Of a stretch of DNA of 64,000 bases, positions 25,039 to 33,732 are shown one piece after another. Source of the DNA: Sphingobium trunci (GTDB lineage: Bacteria > Pseudomonadota > Alphaproteobacteria > Sphingomonadales > Sphingomonadaceae); contig NZ_JAKUJY010000005.1 of assembly GCF_022664535.1 (NCBI RefSeq), positions 1 to 64,000 on the forward strand. The letters run 5' to 3'. The notes under the pieces are model-generated. The model was given only the letters and a program-made list of their open reading frames with translations. It was not told the DNA's origin and did not search any database. The position numbers and the translations under genes are program-made. Each line of letters opens with the position of its first letter. The first letter of the stretch is position 1.

Positions 25039-26007
25039 ATGACCGAGCTTGAAGATTTCGCCGCGCGCCTCAAAAGCCTGACCGAAGGCCGCGCCAGCAC
25101 GCCCCGGATCAAGGACGGCGTGATGACGCTGGTGCTGGACGTCGCGGGCCTTTCGTCCGATCGGCGCGATGCCGTCGCCGCCGCGATCCGAGAAGGGGCG
25201 CTGACCGTGCCGGGGGTCAGCGATGTCCGCATCGCCATGACCGCCGAGCGCAAGCCTTTGAAAATCATTGCCGTCGCCTCCGGCAAGGGCGGCGTCGGCA
25301 AATCCACGCTTTCGGCCAATCTGGCGGTCGCGCTTCAGCGCCTGGGCGTGCGCGTCGGGCTGGTCGACGCCGACATTTACGGGCCGTCGCAGGCCAGGCT
25401 GATGGCCAGCGAAGGCCAGAAGCCGCAGGCGAAGGAGAAACAGCTCATCCCGGTGCAAAGCCCCTTCGGCATTCCGATGCTGTCGATGGCGCATCTGGTC
25501 GAACCGGGCAAGGCGCTGGCCTGGCGCGGGCCGATGGCGGGCAATGCGCTCTCGCAGCTGATCGAAGCGGACTGGGGGGATGCGGAGCTGCTGGTCGTCG
25601 ACATGCCGCCCGGCACCGGCGACGTGCAACTCTCCATGGTGCAGAAGCACAAGCCCGCGGGCGCCGTGATCGTCTCGACGCCGCAGGATCTGGCGCTGAT
25701 CGACGCCACCCGCGCGGTCAGCCTGTTCGAACAGACGCAGGTGCCGATGATCGGACTGGTGGAGAATATGGCGGGTTATGCCTGTCCCCATTGCGGCGAA
25801 GTTTCCGAACCCTTCGGCACCGGCGGCGCGGAGGCGGCGGCGGGTGAGATGGGCATGGCGTTCCTGGGCCGCATTCCGCTCGCCATCGATATCCGCCGCC
25901 GGTCCGACGCGGGCGATCCGCCCGCATCGGGCGACGGTGCACATGGCCTCGCCTTCCGCGCGATCGCCGAAAAGCTGGTGGAATGGCTTCGGGGGCAGGC
26001 GGGCTGA
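25039..26007 (+). CDS. apbC: Mrp/ApbC family iron-sulfur cluster carrier ATPase
   Basis: A 322-residue P-loop ATPase that binds and transfers Fe-S clusters to target proteins in the cytosol. An N-terminal MIP18/DUF59-like domain (about 1-70) precedes the deviant Walker [11 protein letters not shown] (81-90). The later CxxC is in YACPHCGE (about 236-239) and is the cluster-bridging pair. The start is ATG at 25039 with AGAGGG just upstream. It is first in a plus-strand run leading to a CoA-binding protein, a molybdoenzyme subunit and ferrochelatase, which links it to metal-cofactor biogenesis. Confidence 0.94.
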   Translation: MTELEDFAARLKSLTEGRASTPRIKDGVMTLVLDVAGLSSDRRDAVAAAIREGALTVPGVSDVRIAMTAERKPLKIIAVASGKGGVGKSTLSANLAVALQRLGVRVGLVDADIYGPSQARLMASEGQKPQAKEKQLIPVQSPFGIPMLSMAHLVEPGKALAWRGPMAGNALSQLIEADWGDAELLVVDMPPGTGDVQLSMVQKHKPAGAVIVSTPQDLALIDATRAVSLFEQTQVPMIGLVENMAGYACPHCGEVSEPFGTGGAEAAAGEMGMAFLGRIPLAIDIRRRSDAGDPPASGDGAHGLAFRAIAEKLVEWLRGQAG

Positions 26008-26068
26008 GGAACAGCTTGCATGGTGCCGGCGTCTCTCCCCATATCGGTAAAGGATGAAGGATCGCGCC

Positions 26069-26503
26069 ATGCCGCTGACTGACGCACAGGATATCGCCGA
26101 TCTGCTGAACGAAACCCGCACCATCGCGCTGGTCGGCATTTCCGACCGGCCCGGCCGGCCGAGCTATGGCGTAATGAAGGGCCTGCAGGACCATGGTTAT
26201 CGCGTTCTGCCGGTCAATCCGCAGATAGCGGGCGAGCATGTCCATGGCGAATTCGTCTGGGCAAGCCTGTCCGACATCGGCGTGCCGATCGACATGGTCG
26301 ACATCTTCCGCCGCAGCGAAGTGGCGGGCGAGGCGGTGGACGATGCCATTGCCGCCGGTGCCGGATCGGTGTGGATGCAGCTTGCGGTGGTGGATGAGGC
26401 GGCCGCCGCGCGGGCGGAGGCCGCCGGTCTCAAGGTGGTGATGGACAGATGCCCGATCATCGAGATCCGCCGTCTCCAGCTCGAACCGATTGGCGCGCAA
26501 TAG
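26069..26503 (+). CDS. CoA-binding domain protein (YccU type)
   Basis: A 144-residue single-domain protein with a Rossmann-like CoA-binding fold (TIALVGISDRPGRPSYGVMK, YRVLPVNPQ, VDIFRRSE, MDRCPIIE). It resembles the isolated CoA-binding domain of succinyl-CoA synthetase alpha. The cellular role of this family is not settled. The start is ATG at 26069, with AAGGA seven bases before it; an ATG 15 bases upstream is also possible. It follows apbC by about 60 bases and precedes the molybdoenzyme gene by about 40. Confidence 0.87.
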   Translation: MPLTDAQDIADLLNETRTIALVGISDRPGRPSYGVMKGLQDHGYRVLPVNPQIAGEHVHGEFVWASLSDIGVPIDMVDIFRRSEVAGEAVDDAIAAGAGSVWMQLAVVDEAAAARAEAAGLKVVMDRCPIIEIRRLQLEPIGAQ

Positions 26504-26542
26504 GGCTTTCCAGTCGCCTCAAGCCGCTTTATCAGCAAAGCG

Positions 26543-28828
26543 ATGGGGCGTGCACCGCGGAAGCAGGGTCAGCAGACGGAAAAGGGTTTGAACCGGCGCA
26601 CGCTGCTGGTGGGCGGGGGAGCGACGGCGGGGCTATTGCTGGCATGGGCCGCATGGCCGCGCCAATATCGGCCCAATCTCAACACGGCGCCGGGCGAGAT
26701 CGCCTTCAACGCCTTCCTCAAGATCGATCGCGCCGGACAGGTGATCGTCATCGTGCCGCAGACCGAGATGGGGCAGGGGATCAGCACCCTCCTGCCGCAG
26801 ATAGTGGCCGACGAACTGGGGGCGGACTGGCGCACGGTGGGCGTGCAGAGTGCGCCGGTCAGTCCGCTTTACGCCAACACGCTGCTGGCCGACGAATGGC
26901 TGGCCAATGACTGGAGCCGGCTGGCCGGGGATGCGGGGCGCTGGACCATCGAACAATATGCCATCCGCGGCGCGCTGATGCTGACCGGCGCGGGCACGTC
27001 GCTCCCCATGTTCCACCAGCCCTGCCGTGAGGCGGGGGCGGCGGCGCGGGTGCTGCTGTGCAAGGCGGCGGCGGCGCGCTGGGACGTGCCCTGGGAAAGC
27101 TGCGACATCCAGAACGGCATCATTTCCGACGGTGGCGCTTCCGGTGGAAAGGGGCGCACGCTCAAGATCGGCGAGGTGGTGGAGGATGCCGCGACCTTCG
27201 ACCTGCCCGCCATCCTGCCCTATCGCCAGTCGGAGGTGGACCGGCTGGCGGGACAGGAACTGCCCCGGCTCGACACCCCCTCCAAGATCGACGGCAGCCA
27301 TAATTTCGCCGCCGACATCCGCCTGCCCGACATGGTCTTCGCCTCGATCCGGCAGGGGCCGGTCGGCGATGCGGTGCTGAAAAGCGTCAATGAGGGCGCG
27401 GCCCGATCCGCCACCGGTTTCCTGAAGCTGATCCGGCAGGAACGCTGGGTCGCGGTGGTCGCGAGCAACTGGTGGGCGGCGAACAGGGCGCTGGACCTCT
27501 GCGATCCGGTCTTTGAGCTGAGCGGCAGGCCGGTCGACAGCGCAGGCATGGAGGCGGCGCTGGAGCAGGCCTTTGCCGGTTCCTCCGGCGAGCGGCTCTT
27601 CGCCCAGGGGGATTTGAAGTCCCTGCTGGAGGATGCGACCATCCTCGCCAGCGAATATAAGGTGCGCCCAGGGCTGCATCTGGCGCTGGAGCCGATGGCT
27701 GCGACGGCGCGGATCGCCGACGGAGCGGCGGAGGTGTGGATGGCGACCCAGGCGCCGAGCCTGGCGCGCAAGGCCGTCGCCAGGGCGCTGGGCCTGTCGG
27801 TCGGCGCGGTGACCCTTTATCCGCTGCATGCCGGCGGCGGCTATGGGCGGCATATGGAGCATGAGGCGGGCGTGCAGGCCGCCCTGCTTTCCCGGGAGAT
27901 GGGGCGGCCGGTGCAACTGCTCTGGTCCCGGCTGGAAGATGTGATCCAGGACCGGCCGAGCGCGCCCGCCCATGCGCGCATGGCGGGGAAGCTGGGGCGT
28001 AGCGGCGCCATCGAGGGCTGGTCGGCGAAGGTCGCCGCGCCCTGCGCCATGACGCAGACCTGGGCGCGCATCGCCCATGGCAGGCTGCCGCACGAGGCAA
28101 GCGCGGAGTCTGCCCATGTCTCGACCCGGCTGGCGGTGGCGGGCATGGACCTGCCCTATGCGGTGCCCAACTGGGCGGTCGATCATTTTCCGGCCGATAC
28201 CGGCCTGCCGTTGGGTTTTGCGCGCGGCAACGCGCATCTCCACGGCGCCTTCTTCACCGAAAGCTTCATCGACGAGCTGGCGCATCAGGCGCAGATGGAG
28301 GCGATGTCCTTCCGCATCCAGATGCTCGGCGGCAATCCGCGCCTGGCCCATTGCCTGACGACGGTGGGCGCCATGGGCGGATGGCAGGGCGGCATTGCGG
28401 GAAGCGGGCAGGGCCTGGCCGCCCATATGATGAACGGAGCCTATGCGGCAGTGATGGTGGAGGCAGGAATCAGCGAGGGCAAGTTGCAGGTGGGACGGAT
28501 CATCGCGGCGGTCGATGGCGGGGATCAGGTCAATCCCGATATCGCCCGGCAGCAGATCGAAAGCGGCCTGATCCACGGGCTGGCGCTCGCCATGGGCACG
28601 TCCGTGCCCTATGCCGGGGGAATGCCGACGCGGGCGATATTGGGGCGCATGGGCCTGCCCCGGCTGGGCGACGTCGGGGAGGTGACGGTCGAACTCATCC
28701 GCAGCACGGCGGCACCGGCTGGCCTTACCGATGTCGGCGCGCCGCTGGTGGCGCCCGCCATCGCCAATGCGCTGTTCACCACCACCGGGCAGCGCCACCG
28801 CAACCTGCCCCTGCTGGTTGAGGGTTGA
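26543..28828 (+). CDS. Molybdenum hydroxylase large subunit (IorB-like), Tat-exported
   Basis: A 761-residue molybdopterin-binding subunit of the xanthine oxidase superfamily, closest in style to isoquinoline 1-oxidoreductase beta subunits. A twin-arginine-like signal (NRRTLLVGGG plus hydrophobic stretch, about 17-40) suggests periplasmic export. Cofactor motifs are recognisable: EMGQGISTLLPQIVADELGA, GGGYGRHMEHEAGVQAALLS, and a NPDIARQQIESGLIHGLA segment. The usual C-terminal G-E-P motif with the catalytic Glu reads TDVGAP. Ungapped alignment from memory puts Asp730 at the Glu position. No [2Fe-2S] small subunit or cytochrome partner gene is adjacent, whereas relatives are normally paired. 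Substrate unknown; it may have altered or lost activity. Its stop is 5 bases before ferrochelatase. Confidence 0.85.
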   Translation: MGRAPRKQGQQTEKGLNRRTLLVGGGATAGLLLAWAAWPRQYRPNLNTAPGEIAFNAFLKIDRAGQVIVIVPQTEMGQGISTLLPQIVADELGADWRTVGVQSAPVSPLYANTLLADEWLANDWSRLAGDAGRWTIEQYAIRGALMLTGAGTSLPMFHQPCREAGAAARVLLCKAAAARWDVPWESCDIQNGIISDGGASGGKGRTLKIGEVVEDAATFDLPAILPYRQSEVDRLAGQELPRLDTPSKIDGSHNFAADIRLPDMVFASIRQGPVGDAVLKSVNEGAARSATGFLKLIRQERWVAVVASNWWAANRALDLCDPVFELSGRPVDSAGMEAALEQAFAGSSGERLFAQGDLKSLLEDATILASEYKVRPGLHLALEPMAATARIADGAAEVWMATQAPSLARKAVARALGLSVGAVTLYPLHAGGGYGRHMEHEAGVQAALLSREMGRPVQLLWSRLEDVIQDRPSAPAHARMAGKLGRSGAIEGWSAKVAAPCAMTQTWARIAHGRLPHEASAESAHVSTRLAVAGMDLPYAVPNWAVDHFPADTGLPLGFARGNAHLHGAFFTESFIDELAHQAQMEAMSFRIQMLGGNPRLAHCLTTVGAMGGWQGGIAGSGQGLAAHMMNGAYAAVMVEAGISEGKLQVGRIIAAVDGGDQVNPDIARQQIESGLIHGLALAMGTSVPYAGGMPTRAILGRMGLPRLGDVGEVTVELIRSTAAPAGLTDVGAPLVAPAIANALFTTTGQRHRNLPLLVEG

Positions 28829-28833
28829 AGGCC

Positions 28834-29826
28834 ATGGGCAAGATCGGCGTTCTGCTCATCAATCTTGGTACTCCCGACGCGCCGGACGCGAAATCGGTGC
28901 GGCGTTACCTCAAGGAATTCCTGTCCGATCCGCGCGTCGTGGAAATACCGCAGATTATCTGGCAACCGATATTGCGCGGGCCGATCCTGCTTACCCGGCC
29001 GAAAAAATCCGCCCATGCCTATGCACAGGTGTGGATGAAGGAAGGGTCGCCGCTGGCGGTCTACACCCGCGACGCGGCGCTCGGCCTGCAGCGGCAGATG
29101 GGACCGGAGCTGACGATCGACTGGGCGATGCGCTATGGCAATCCGTCGATCGGCTCCCGGCTGGAGGCGATGATCGCAGCGGGTTGCGACCGCATATTGC
29201 TGGCACCGCTCTATCCCCAATATTGCGCCGCGACGACGGCGACGGCGCTCGACGCGGCCTATGCGGCGCTGGGGAGGATGCGGGCGCAGCCCGCGATCCG
29301 CACCCTCCCGCCTTATCATGCCGACCCCGCCTATATCGAGGCGCTGCGGGCCTCGACGCTGGCACAACTCGGCGCGCTGGACTTCACGCCGGACCTGCTC
29401 ATCGCCAGCTTCCATGGCATGCCGGAGCGGACGCGGCAGTTGGGCGACCCCTATCGCGACCAATGCGTGGAGAGTGCGCGGCTGCTGGAACAGGCGCTGA
29501 GGCGGGAGGTGCGCGTGACATTCCAGTCCCGTTTCGGCCCGGCGAAATGGCTGGGACCGGCGACGGATGAGACGCTCAAGGCATTGCCCGGCCAGGGCGT
29601 CAGAAATGTCGCCGTCCTGACCCCCGGATTCGCGGCGGATTGCCTGGAAACCGTAGAGGAGATCGCCATTCGCGGGAAAGAGGAATTTATCGCGTCCGGC
29701 GGTCATAAATTTGTCCATTTGAGTTGTTTGAACGCCTCCACGGAGGCTATGAACCTCTATGGGAATCTGGTTGGCCGCGAGCTGGCCGGATGGCTGGAGA
29801 GGGAAAGTACGTCCGTTAATCATTAA
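28834..29826 (+). CDS. hemH: Ferrochelatase
   Basis: A 330-residue enzyme that inserts Fe2+ into protoporphyrin IX, the last step of heme synthesis. The N-terminal signature VLLINLGTPDAPD is intact. The metal-ligand histidine is H194 (ASFHGMPER), and the conserved acidic residue is E272 in FAADCLETVEEI. The start is ATG at 28834, a few bases after the stop of the molybdoenzyme gene. A TTG nine bases earlier is unlikely. Eighteen bases after its stop comes phbB, so these genes are probably one transcript. The iron-uptake genes downstream supply its substrate metal. Confidence 0.96.
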   Translation: MGKIGVLLINLGTPDAPDAKSVRRYLKEFLSDPRVVEIPQIIWQPILRGPILLTRPKKSAHAYAQVWMKEGSPLAVYTRDAALGLQRQMGPELTIDWAMRYGNPSIGSRLEAMIAAGCDRILLAPLYPQYCAATTATALDAAYAALGRMRAQPAIRTLPPYHADPAYIEALRASTLAQLGALDFTPDLLIASFHGMPERTRQLGDPYRDQCVESARLLEQALRREVRVTFQSRFGPAKWLGPATDETLKALPGQGVRNVAVLTPGFAADCLETVEEIAIRGKEEFIASGGHKFVHLSCLNASTEAMNLYGNLVGRELAGWLERESTSVNH

Positions 29827-29844
29827 ACCATGGGAGAGCCTATC

Positions 29845-30567
29845 ATGAGCAAGGTTGCAGTCGTCACGGGCGGAACGCGTGGAATTGGCGAGGCGATCAG
29901 CCTGGCGCTCAAGGAAATGGGCTACAGGGTGGCAGCCAACTATGGCGGTAATGATGCCAAGGCTCAGGCCTTTACGGACGAAACGGGCATAGCCAGCTTC
30001 AAATGGGACGTGGGCGATCACCAGGCGTGCATCGACGGCTGCGCACAGGTGACGGAGGCGCTGGGGCCGGTCGACATCGTCATCAACAATGCCGGCATCA
30101 CCCGCGACGGCGTGCTGGCGCGGATGAGCTTCGACGACTGGAACGAGGTGATGCGCATCAATCTGGGCGGTTGCTTCAACATGGCGAAGGCGACCTTCGG
30201 CGGCATGCGCGACCGGGGCTGGGGCCGCATCGTCAATATCGGTTCGGTCAACGGACAGGCCGGGCAATATGGCCAGGTCAACTATGCCGCGGCCAAATCC
30301 GGCATTCATGGCTTCACCAAGGCGCTGGCGCAGGAAGGCGCGAAATATGGCGTGACCGTCAATGCCATCGCGCCCGGTTATATCGACACCGACATGGTGG
30401 CGGCGGTTCCGGCCCCGGTGCTGGAGAAGATCGTCGCGAAGATCCCGGTCGGCCGCCTCGGCCATGCCGACGAGATTGCGCGCGGCGTCGCCTTCCTGTG
30501 CAGCGAGGATGCGGGCTTCGTGACCGGCAGCACGCTGTCGATCAATGGCGGGCAGCATATGTATTGA
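29845..30567 (+). CDS. phbB: Acetoacetyl-CoA reductase (short-chain dehydrogenase)
   Basis: A 240-residue NADPH-dependent SDR that reduces acetoacetyl-CoA to (R)-3-hydroxybutyryl-CoA, the monomer precursor for polyhydroxybutyrate. It has the cofactor motif TGGTRGIG (residues 8-15), NNAG at 81-84 and catalytic S134, Y147 and K151 (YAAAKSG). The PhbB-specific QAGQYGQVNYAAAKSGIHGF stretch separates it from FabG. The start is ATG at 29845 with GGGAGAG upstream; an ATG 15 bases earlier is weaker. No phaA or phaC is adjacent, an uncommon separation from the polyhydroxybutyrate operon. Confidence 0.92.
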   Translation: MSKVAVVTGGTRGIGEAISLALKEMGYRVAANYGGNDAKAQAFTDETGIASFKWDVGDHQACIDGCAQVTEALGPVDIVINNAGITRDGVLARMSFDDWNEVMRINLGGCFNMAKATFGGMRDRGWGRIVNIGSVNGQAGQYGQVNYAAAKSGIHGFTKALAQEGAKYGVTVNAIAPGYIDTDMVAAVPAPVLEKIVAKIPVGRLGHADEIARGVAFLCSEDAGFVTGSTLSINGGQHMY

Positions 30568-30627
30568 TGACGGGGGCGATGCCATCGACAGCCTTTCGGC
30601 ACGGTTGATGCCGCATTTTTCGAGTCC

Positions 30628-30897
30628 ATGATCGCCAGCGATCATCCGGAAGATGCGTCGCCGGCGTCGCCCTTCGCGCCGCCCGTCAAGCGCAGCGTGA
30701 CCATCGCGGGCCATCAGACCGCGATCAGCCTTGAACCGGTCTTCTGGGATGCTCTCCGCGTGGCCGCCGCTGCGGAGGGTCTGCCCGTCAACGCCCTGAT
30801 CGCGCGCATCGACGTGGCGCGCATGACGGCTGCCGATCCGCCCAATCTCACCAGCGCCATCCGATGCTGGCTGTTCATGGAAAAATCGCGGCCCTAA
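30628..30897 (+). CDS. Ribbon-helix-helix domain protein (RHH_4 type)
   Basis: An 89-residue protein matching the alphaproteobacterial ribbon-helix-helix family: KRSVTIAGHQTAISLEPVFW then LPVNALIARID and a closing LTSAIRCWLF. Relatives are small DNA-binding-like proteins of uncertain role, often described as arylsulfate-sulfotransferase-like or plain RHH proteins. It ends about 90 bases before the first siderophore receptor and its Fur-like site, and starts 60 bases after phbB. A role in controlling either neighbour is possible but not shown. Confidence 0.82.
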   Translation: MIASDHPEDASPASPFAPPVKRSVTIAGHQTAISLEPVFWDALRVAAAAEGLPVNALIARIDVARMTAADPPNLTSAIRCWLFMEKSRP

Positions 30898-30910
30898 CTT
30901 AATAATTACT

Positions 30911-30946
30911 CTCAATAGCATTGACTATGCGAACGAGTCGCAATAG
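30911..30946. promoter_or_regulatory. Fur-like iron box upstream of siderophore receptor 1
   Basis: The site reads ATTGACT, nine bases, then AGTCGCAAT: an imperfect dyad preceded by CTCAATAG. The same arrangement recurs before the second receptor with only a few changes. It lies 40-75 bases before the receptor ATG, a place where a repressor would block the promoter. Assignment to Fur (or Irr/RirA) rests on the dyad and on which genes share it. Confidence 0.6.
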
Positions 30947-30985
30947 CAGAAGCCCCAAGGGTTTCAAAAAGGGGTTCTGCTTTCC

Positions 30986-33541
30986 ATGTCCCATCCATCA
31001 TTACATCCATCCTTCCTCGCGCTCGGTTGTGTCGGCGCCATGGCCTTCGCCACGGCTGCGCAGGCGCAGGATGCCGCGCAGGGCGCGAGATTGGGCGGCA
31101 TGACCGTCACCGACACGGCGATCGACGAAGCGCCGGTCAAGGTCGAAAAGGCGGAATCGCCCAAATATACGCGGCCCCTGCTCGATACGCCGCAGACCAT
31201 CACGGTGATCGGCAAGGAAACGATCCAGCAGCAAAATCTGCTGACTCTGCGCGAAGTGCTCTCGACCGTGCCGGGCATCACCTTCGGCGCGGGCGAGGGG
31301 GGCTTCGGCTATGGCGACCGCATCATCCTGCGCGGCCAGGACGCCAAGAATGATGTCACCGTCGACGGCGTGCGTTCGGGCGCCTTCCTCAACCGCAACG
31401 AAGTCTATAATATCGAGCAGGTCGAAGTGACCAACGGCGCCAATTCGGTCATGAACGGCGGCGGATCCGTTGCGGGCACGATCAACCTGGTGACCAAGCG
31501 TCCGCTTGCCGACGACCAGACCATTCTGAATGCCGGGATCGGCACGGACAATTATTATCGCGCGACCATCGATGCCAACAAGCGGATCAACGATCTGGTC
31601 GCCGTGCGCATCAACGCCGTCTATCATGAAAATGACGTTCCCGGCCGCGACGTGGAAAATTACAAGCGCTGGGGCATCGCGCCCGCCATCACCATCGGCA
31701 TTGACGGCCCGACCAGCCTCACCATCCAGGGCGAGCATCTGGACGACAAGGCGATGCCCCAATATGGCATCCGCTATTTCCCGGCATTGGGGGGCATTCT
31801 CGACCAGTTCGACCGGGCGGGCTATTATGGCTTCGCCAATCTCGACCGGCAGGACAGCAAGACCAACTCGCTCCAGACGATCTTCAGCCATCAGTTCAGC
31901 GACAGCGTGAAGATCCGCAACCTCACCCGCTATGAGAATATCCGCCAGCATACCGTGACCAGCCAGCCCCAGGGCGTCTTCTGCCTCGACAACGGCACGG
32001 CGGGCGGCTTCAATCCCGATACCGGCGGCGCCTGCACGCAGCGGATCGGATCGACCGCGGCGGGCCAGACGCTGACCATTCCCGTGGGTTATTATCTGCC
32101 GACCGGCGGACGCGCCAACCAGCGCTTCATCGAGAATGAGACCGCCTATACCCAGTTCGACCTGAGCGCCGATTTCGACACCGGCGGCATCGGCCATACG
32201 CTGGTGATCGGCGGTTCGGCCTTGTGGGAACGCTATAATCAACGCCAGGGCAATCTCAATCGCACCGCTGACGGGTTCGATCCCTATGCTGCGCCTTTCT
32301 CCGCCCCGGCATCGGGCAACGGCGCGGCCAATGCGCTCTACAATGCGGCGAGCGGCCTTGGCTATTATCTGCCGCTGGTCAACATCGCCAACCCGTCGGA
32401 AGTCATCGCCGGTCCGGCGGCGGCGAGCGGCCTTGCCCGCGTCTATGGCAGCAACGTCTATGCCGGCCCGACCCATTTCATCCTCGCCAGCCATAATGTC
32501 GGCCAGCAGACCAGCTATGCGGCCTATCTGTTCGACACGATGAAGTTCGCCGACTGGTTCGAGATCAATGGCGGCCTGCGCTATGAAAAGGTGAAGGGCT
32601 GGAACCGCACCTTCAGCTATGTGACGACGCCGGGCGCGACGCTGGGGCAGCTTTCGGTTCCAACCGCTCCGGCAACCAATCCCACCTATTTCGCGGTCGA
32701 CGACACGCTCTTTTCCTACCGTATCGGCGCCGTGGTGAAGCCGACGCCCAACAGCAGCCTCTACATTGCCTATGGCAACAGCAAGCTGCCGTCCAAGGCT
32801 TCGGTCGACGGCGCCTGCTCGGCCCTGACCTGCAATGTCAGGCCGGAGACGACCAAGAATTACGAGATCGGCGCCAAGGCGGACCTGTTCGACAGGAAGC
32901 TGCTGCTGACCGCCGCGCTGTTCCGCAACGACCGTGACCAGATCAAGGTGATTTCCGGCGATCCGACCTTGCCCGATCAGGCGACCGATGGCTTCCAGCG
33001 GGTGGAGGGCGCGTCCTTCGGCGCGTCGGGCAACATCACCGGCAACTGGACGATCTCGGCCAACTATATGTATCTCAGGAGCAGGATCAAACAGGGCGTG
33101 TCCGACTATTGCCTGGCGCACCCCGGTTCGGTGGACGCGACGGCGGGCACCTGCGCCAACAGCGCGGCGTTTCCCGATCCGACGGCCGGCTATGCGCTCA
33201 CCAACACGCCCAAACATTCGGGCAGCCTGTTCACGACCTACCGCTTCGGCTTCGGGCTGGAGCTGGGCTATGGCCTGACCTATCAGGGCCGCTTCCTGCT
33301 CAACCAGCCGACGCTCGCGCAACTGACGGCAGGCAGCTATGTCGCCTATCATGTGCCGAGCTACACCATCCACCGGTTCATGGCCTCCTATCCGATCACG
33401 GAAAATCTGAAGGCGCAGGTGAATGTGCAGAACTTCACCAATGAGAAATATGTGACGACGGTGCGCAACAATGTCGGCAATAGCTGGGCGCAACCCGCAC
33501 CCACGCGGTCGGCCGTGTTCAGCCTCAATTACACTTTCTGA
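30986..33541 (+). CDS. TonB-dependent catecholate-type siderophore receptor
   Basis: An 851-residue outer-membrane receptor. It has a signal peptide ending AAQAQ (about residue 28). The TonB-dependent siderophore-receptor plug is clear (LLDTPQTITVIGKETIQQQN, LREVLSTVPGITFG, VDGVRSG, EVTNGANSVMNGGGSVAGTI). A large barrel ends in FSLNYTF, with the typical C-terminal Phe. Relatives of this plug type (Fiu/CirA/BfrE-like) import ferric catecholates. A Fur-like site lies just upstream and tonB follows, so induction under iron limitation is likely. The start ATG has GGGG about 11 bases upstream. The ferric ligand cannot be named from sequence. Confidence 0.93.
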   Translation: MSHPSLHPSFLALGCVGAMAFATAAQAQDAAQGARLGGMTVTDTAIDEAPVKVEKAESPKYTRPLLDTPQTITVIGKETIQQQNLLTLREVLSTVPGITFGAGEGGFGYGDRIILRGQDAKNDVTVDGVRSGAFLNRNEVYNIEQVEVTNGANSVMNGGGSVAGTINLVTKRPLADDQTILNAGIGTDNYYRATIDANKRINDLVAVRINAVYHENDVPGRDVENYKRWGIAPAITIGIDGPTSLTIQGEHLDDKAMPQYGIRYFPALGGILDQFDRAGYYGFANLDRQDSKTNSLQTIFSHQFSDSVKIRNLTRYENIRQHTVTSQPQGVFCLDNGTAGGFNPDTGGACTQRIGSTAAGQTLTIPVGYYLPTGGRANQRFIENETAYTQFDLSADFDTGGIGHTLVIGGSALWERYNQRQGNLNRTADGFDPYAAPFSAPASGNGAANALYNAASGLGYYLPLVNIANPSEVIAGPAAASGLARVYGSNVYAGPTHFILASHNVGQQTSYAAYLFDTMKFADWFEINGGLRYEKVKGWNRTFSYVTTPGATLGQLSVPTAPATNPTYFAVDDTLFSYRIGAVVKPTPNSSLYIAYGNSKLPSKASVDGACSALTCNVRPETTKNYEIGAKADLFDRKLLLTAALFRNDRDQIKVISGDPTLPDQATDGFQRVEGASFGASGNITGNWTISANYMYLRSRIKQGVSDYCLAHPGSVDATAGTCANSAAFPDPTAGYALTNTPKHSGSLFTTYRFGFGLELGYGLTYQGRFLLNQPTLAQLTAGSYVAYHVPSYTIHRFMASYPITENLKAQVNVQNFTNEKYVTTVRNNVGNSWAQPAPTRSAVFSLNYTF

Positions 33542-33551
33542 CAAGCGAATA

Positions 33552-33626
33552 CCCCCGGCATCCGTCCCTTGCCGGGGGAAACGGGCGGGTGGCGATGCAC
33601 TCCTCTCCTCCTCGGGTCGCCACCCG
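33552..33626 (+). terminator. Two consecutive GC-rich hairpins after siderophore receptor 1
   Basis: The first stem is CCCCCGGCA/TGCCGGGGG at 33552-33578. The second is CGGGTGGCGA/TCGCCACCCG at 33586-33626 with a long pyrimidine loop. There is no U-run, so they may stabilise the receptor message or act as weak terminators before tonB. Confidence 0.45.
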
Positions 33627-33660
33627 TCCGGTCCCTTGAGCATATGGGAAGCGTTTATAA

Positions 33661-33695
33661 AATGCTATTGATTCGCATTAGGATTTTCGATAGGC
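33661..33695. promoter_or_regulatory. Fur-like iron box upstream of tonB
   Basis: ATTGATTCGCATTAG at 33667-33681 closely resembles ATTGACTCGCATTAT found before the siderophore receptor near 58.5 kb. A related half, AATGCTATTG, precedes it. The tonB ATG is about 50 bases downstream. The match is by eye. Confidence 0.55.
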
Positions 33696-33732
33696 ATTTT
33701 GCACTGCCGCAAGGCGCAAAAGGGGATCGGGC

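Noticed and set aside
26633-28798. 721-codon minus-strand frame over the molybdoenzyme gene
   Set aside because: Antisense shadow; the plus-strand translation carries clear family motifs and a Tat-type signal.
28609-30921. 770-codon minus-strand frame over hemH and phbB
   Set aside because: Covers two conserved plus-strand genes and has no domain of its own.
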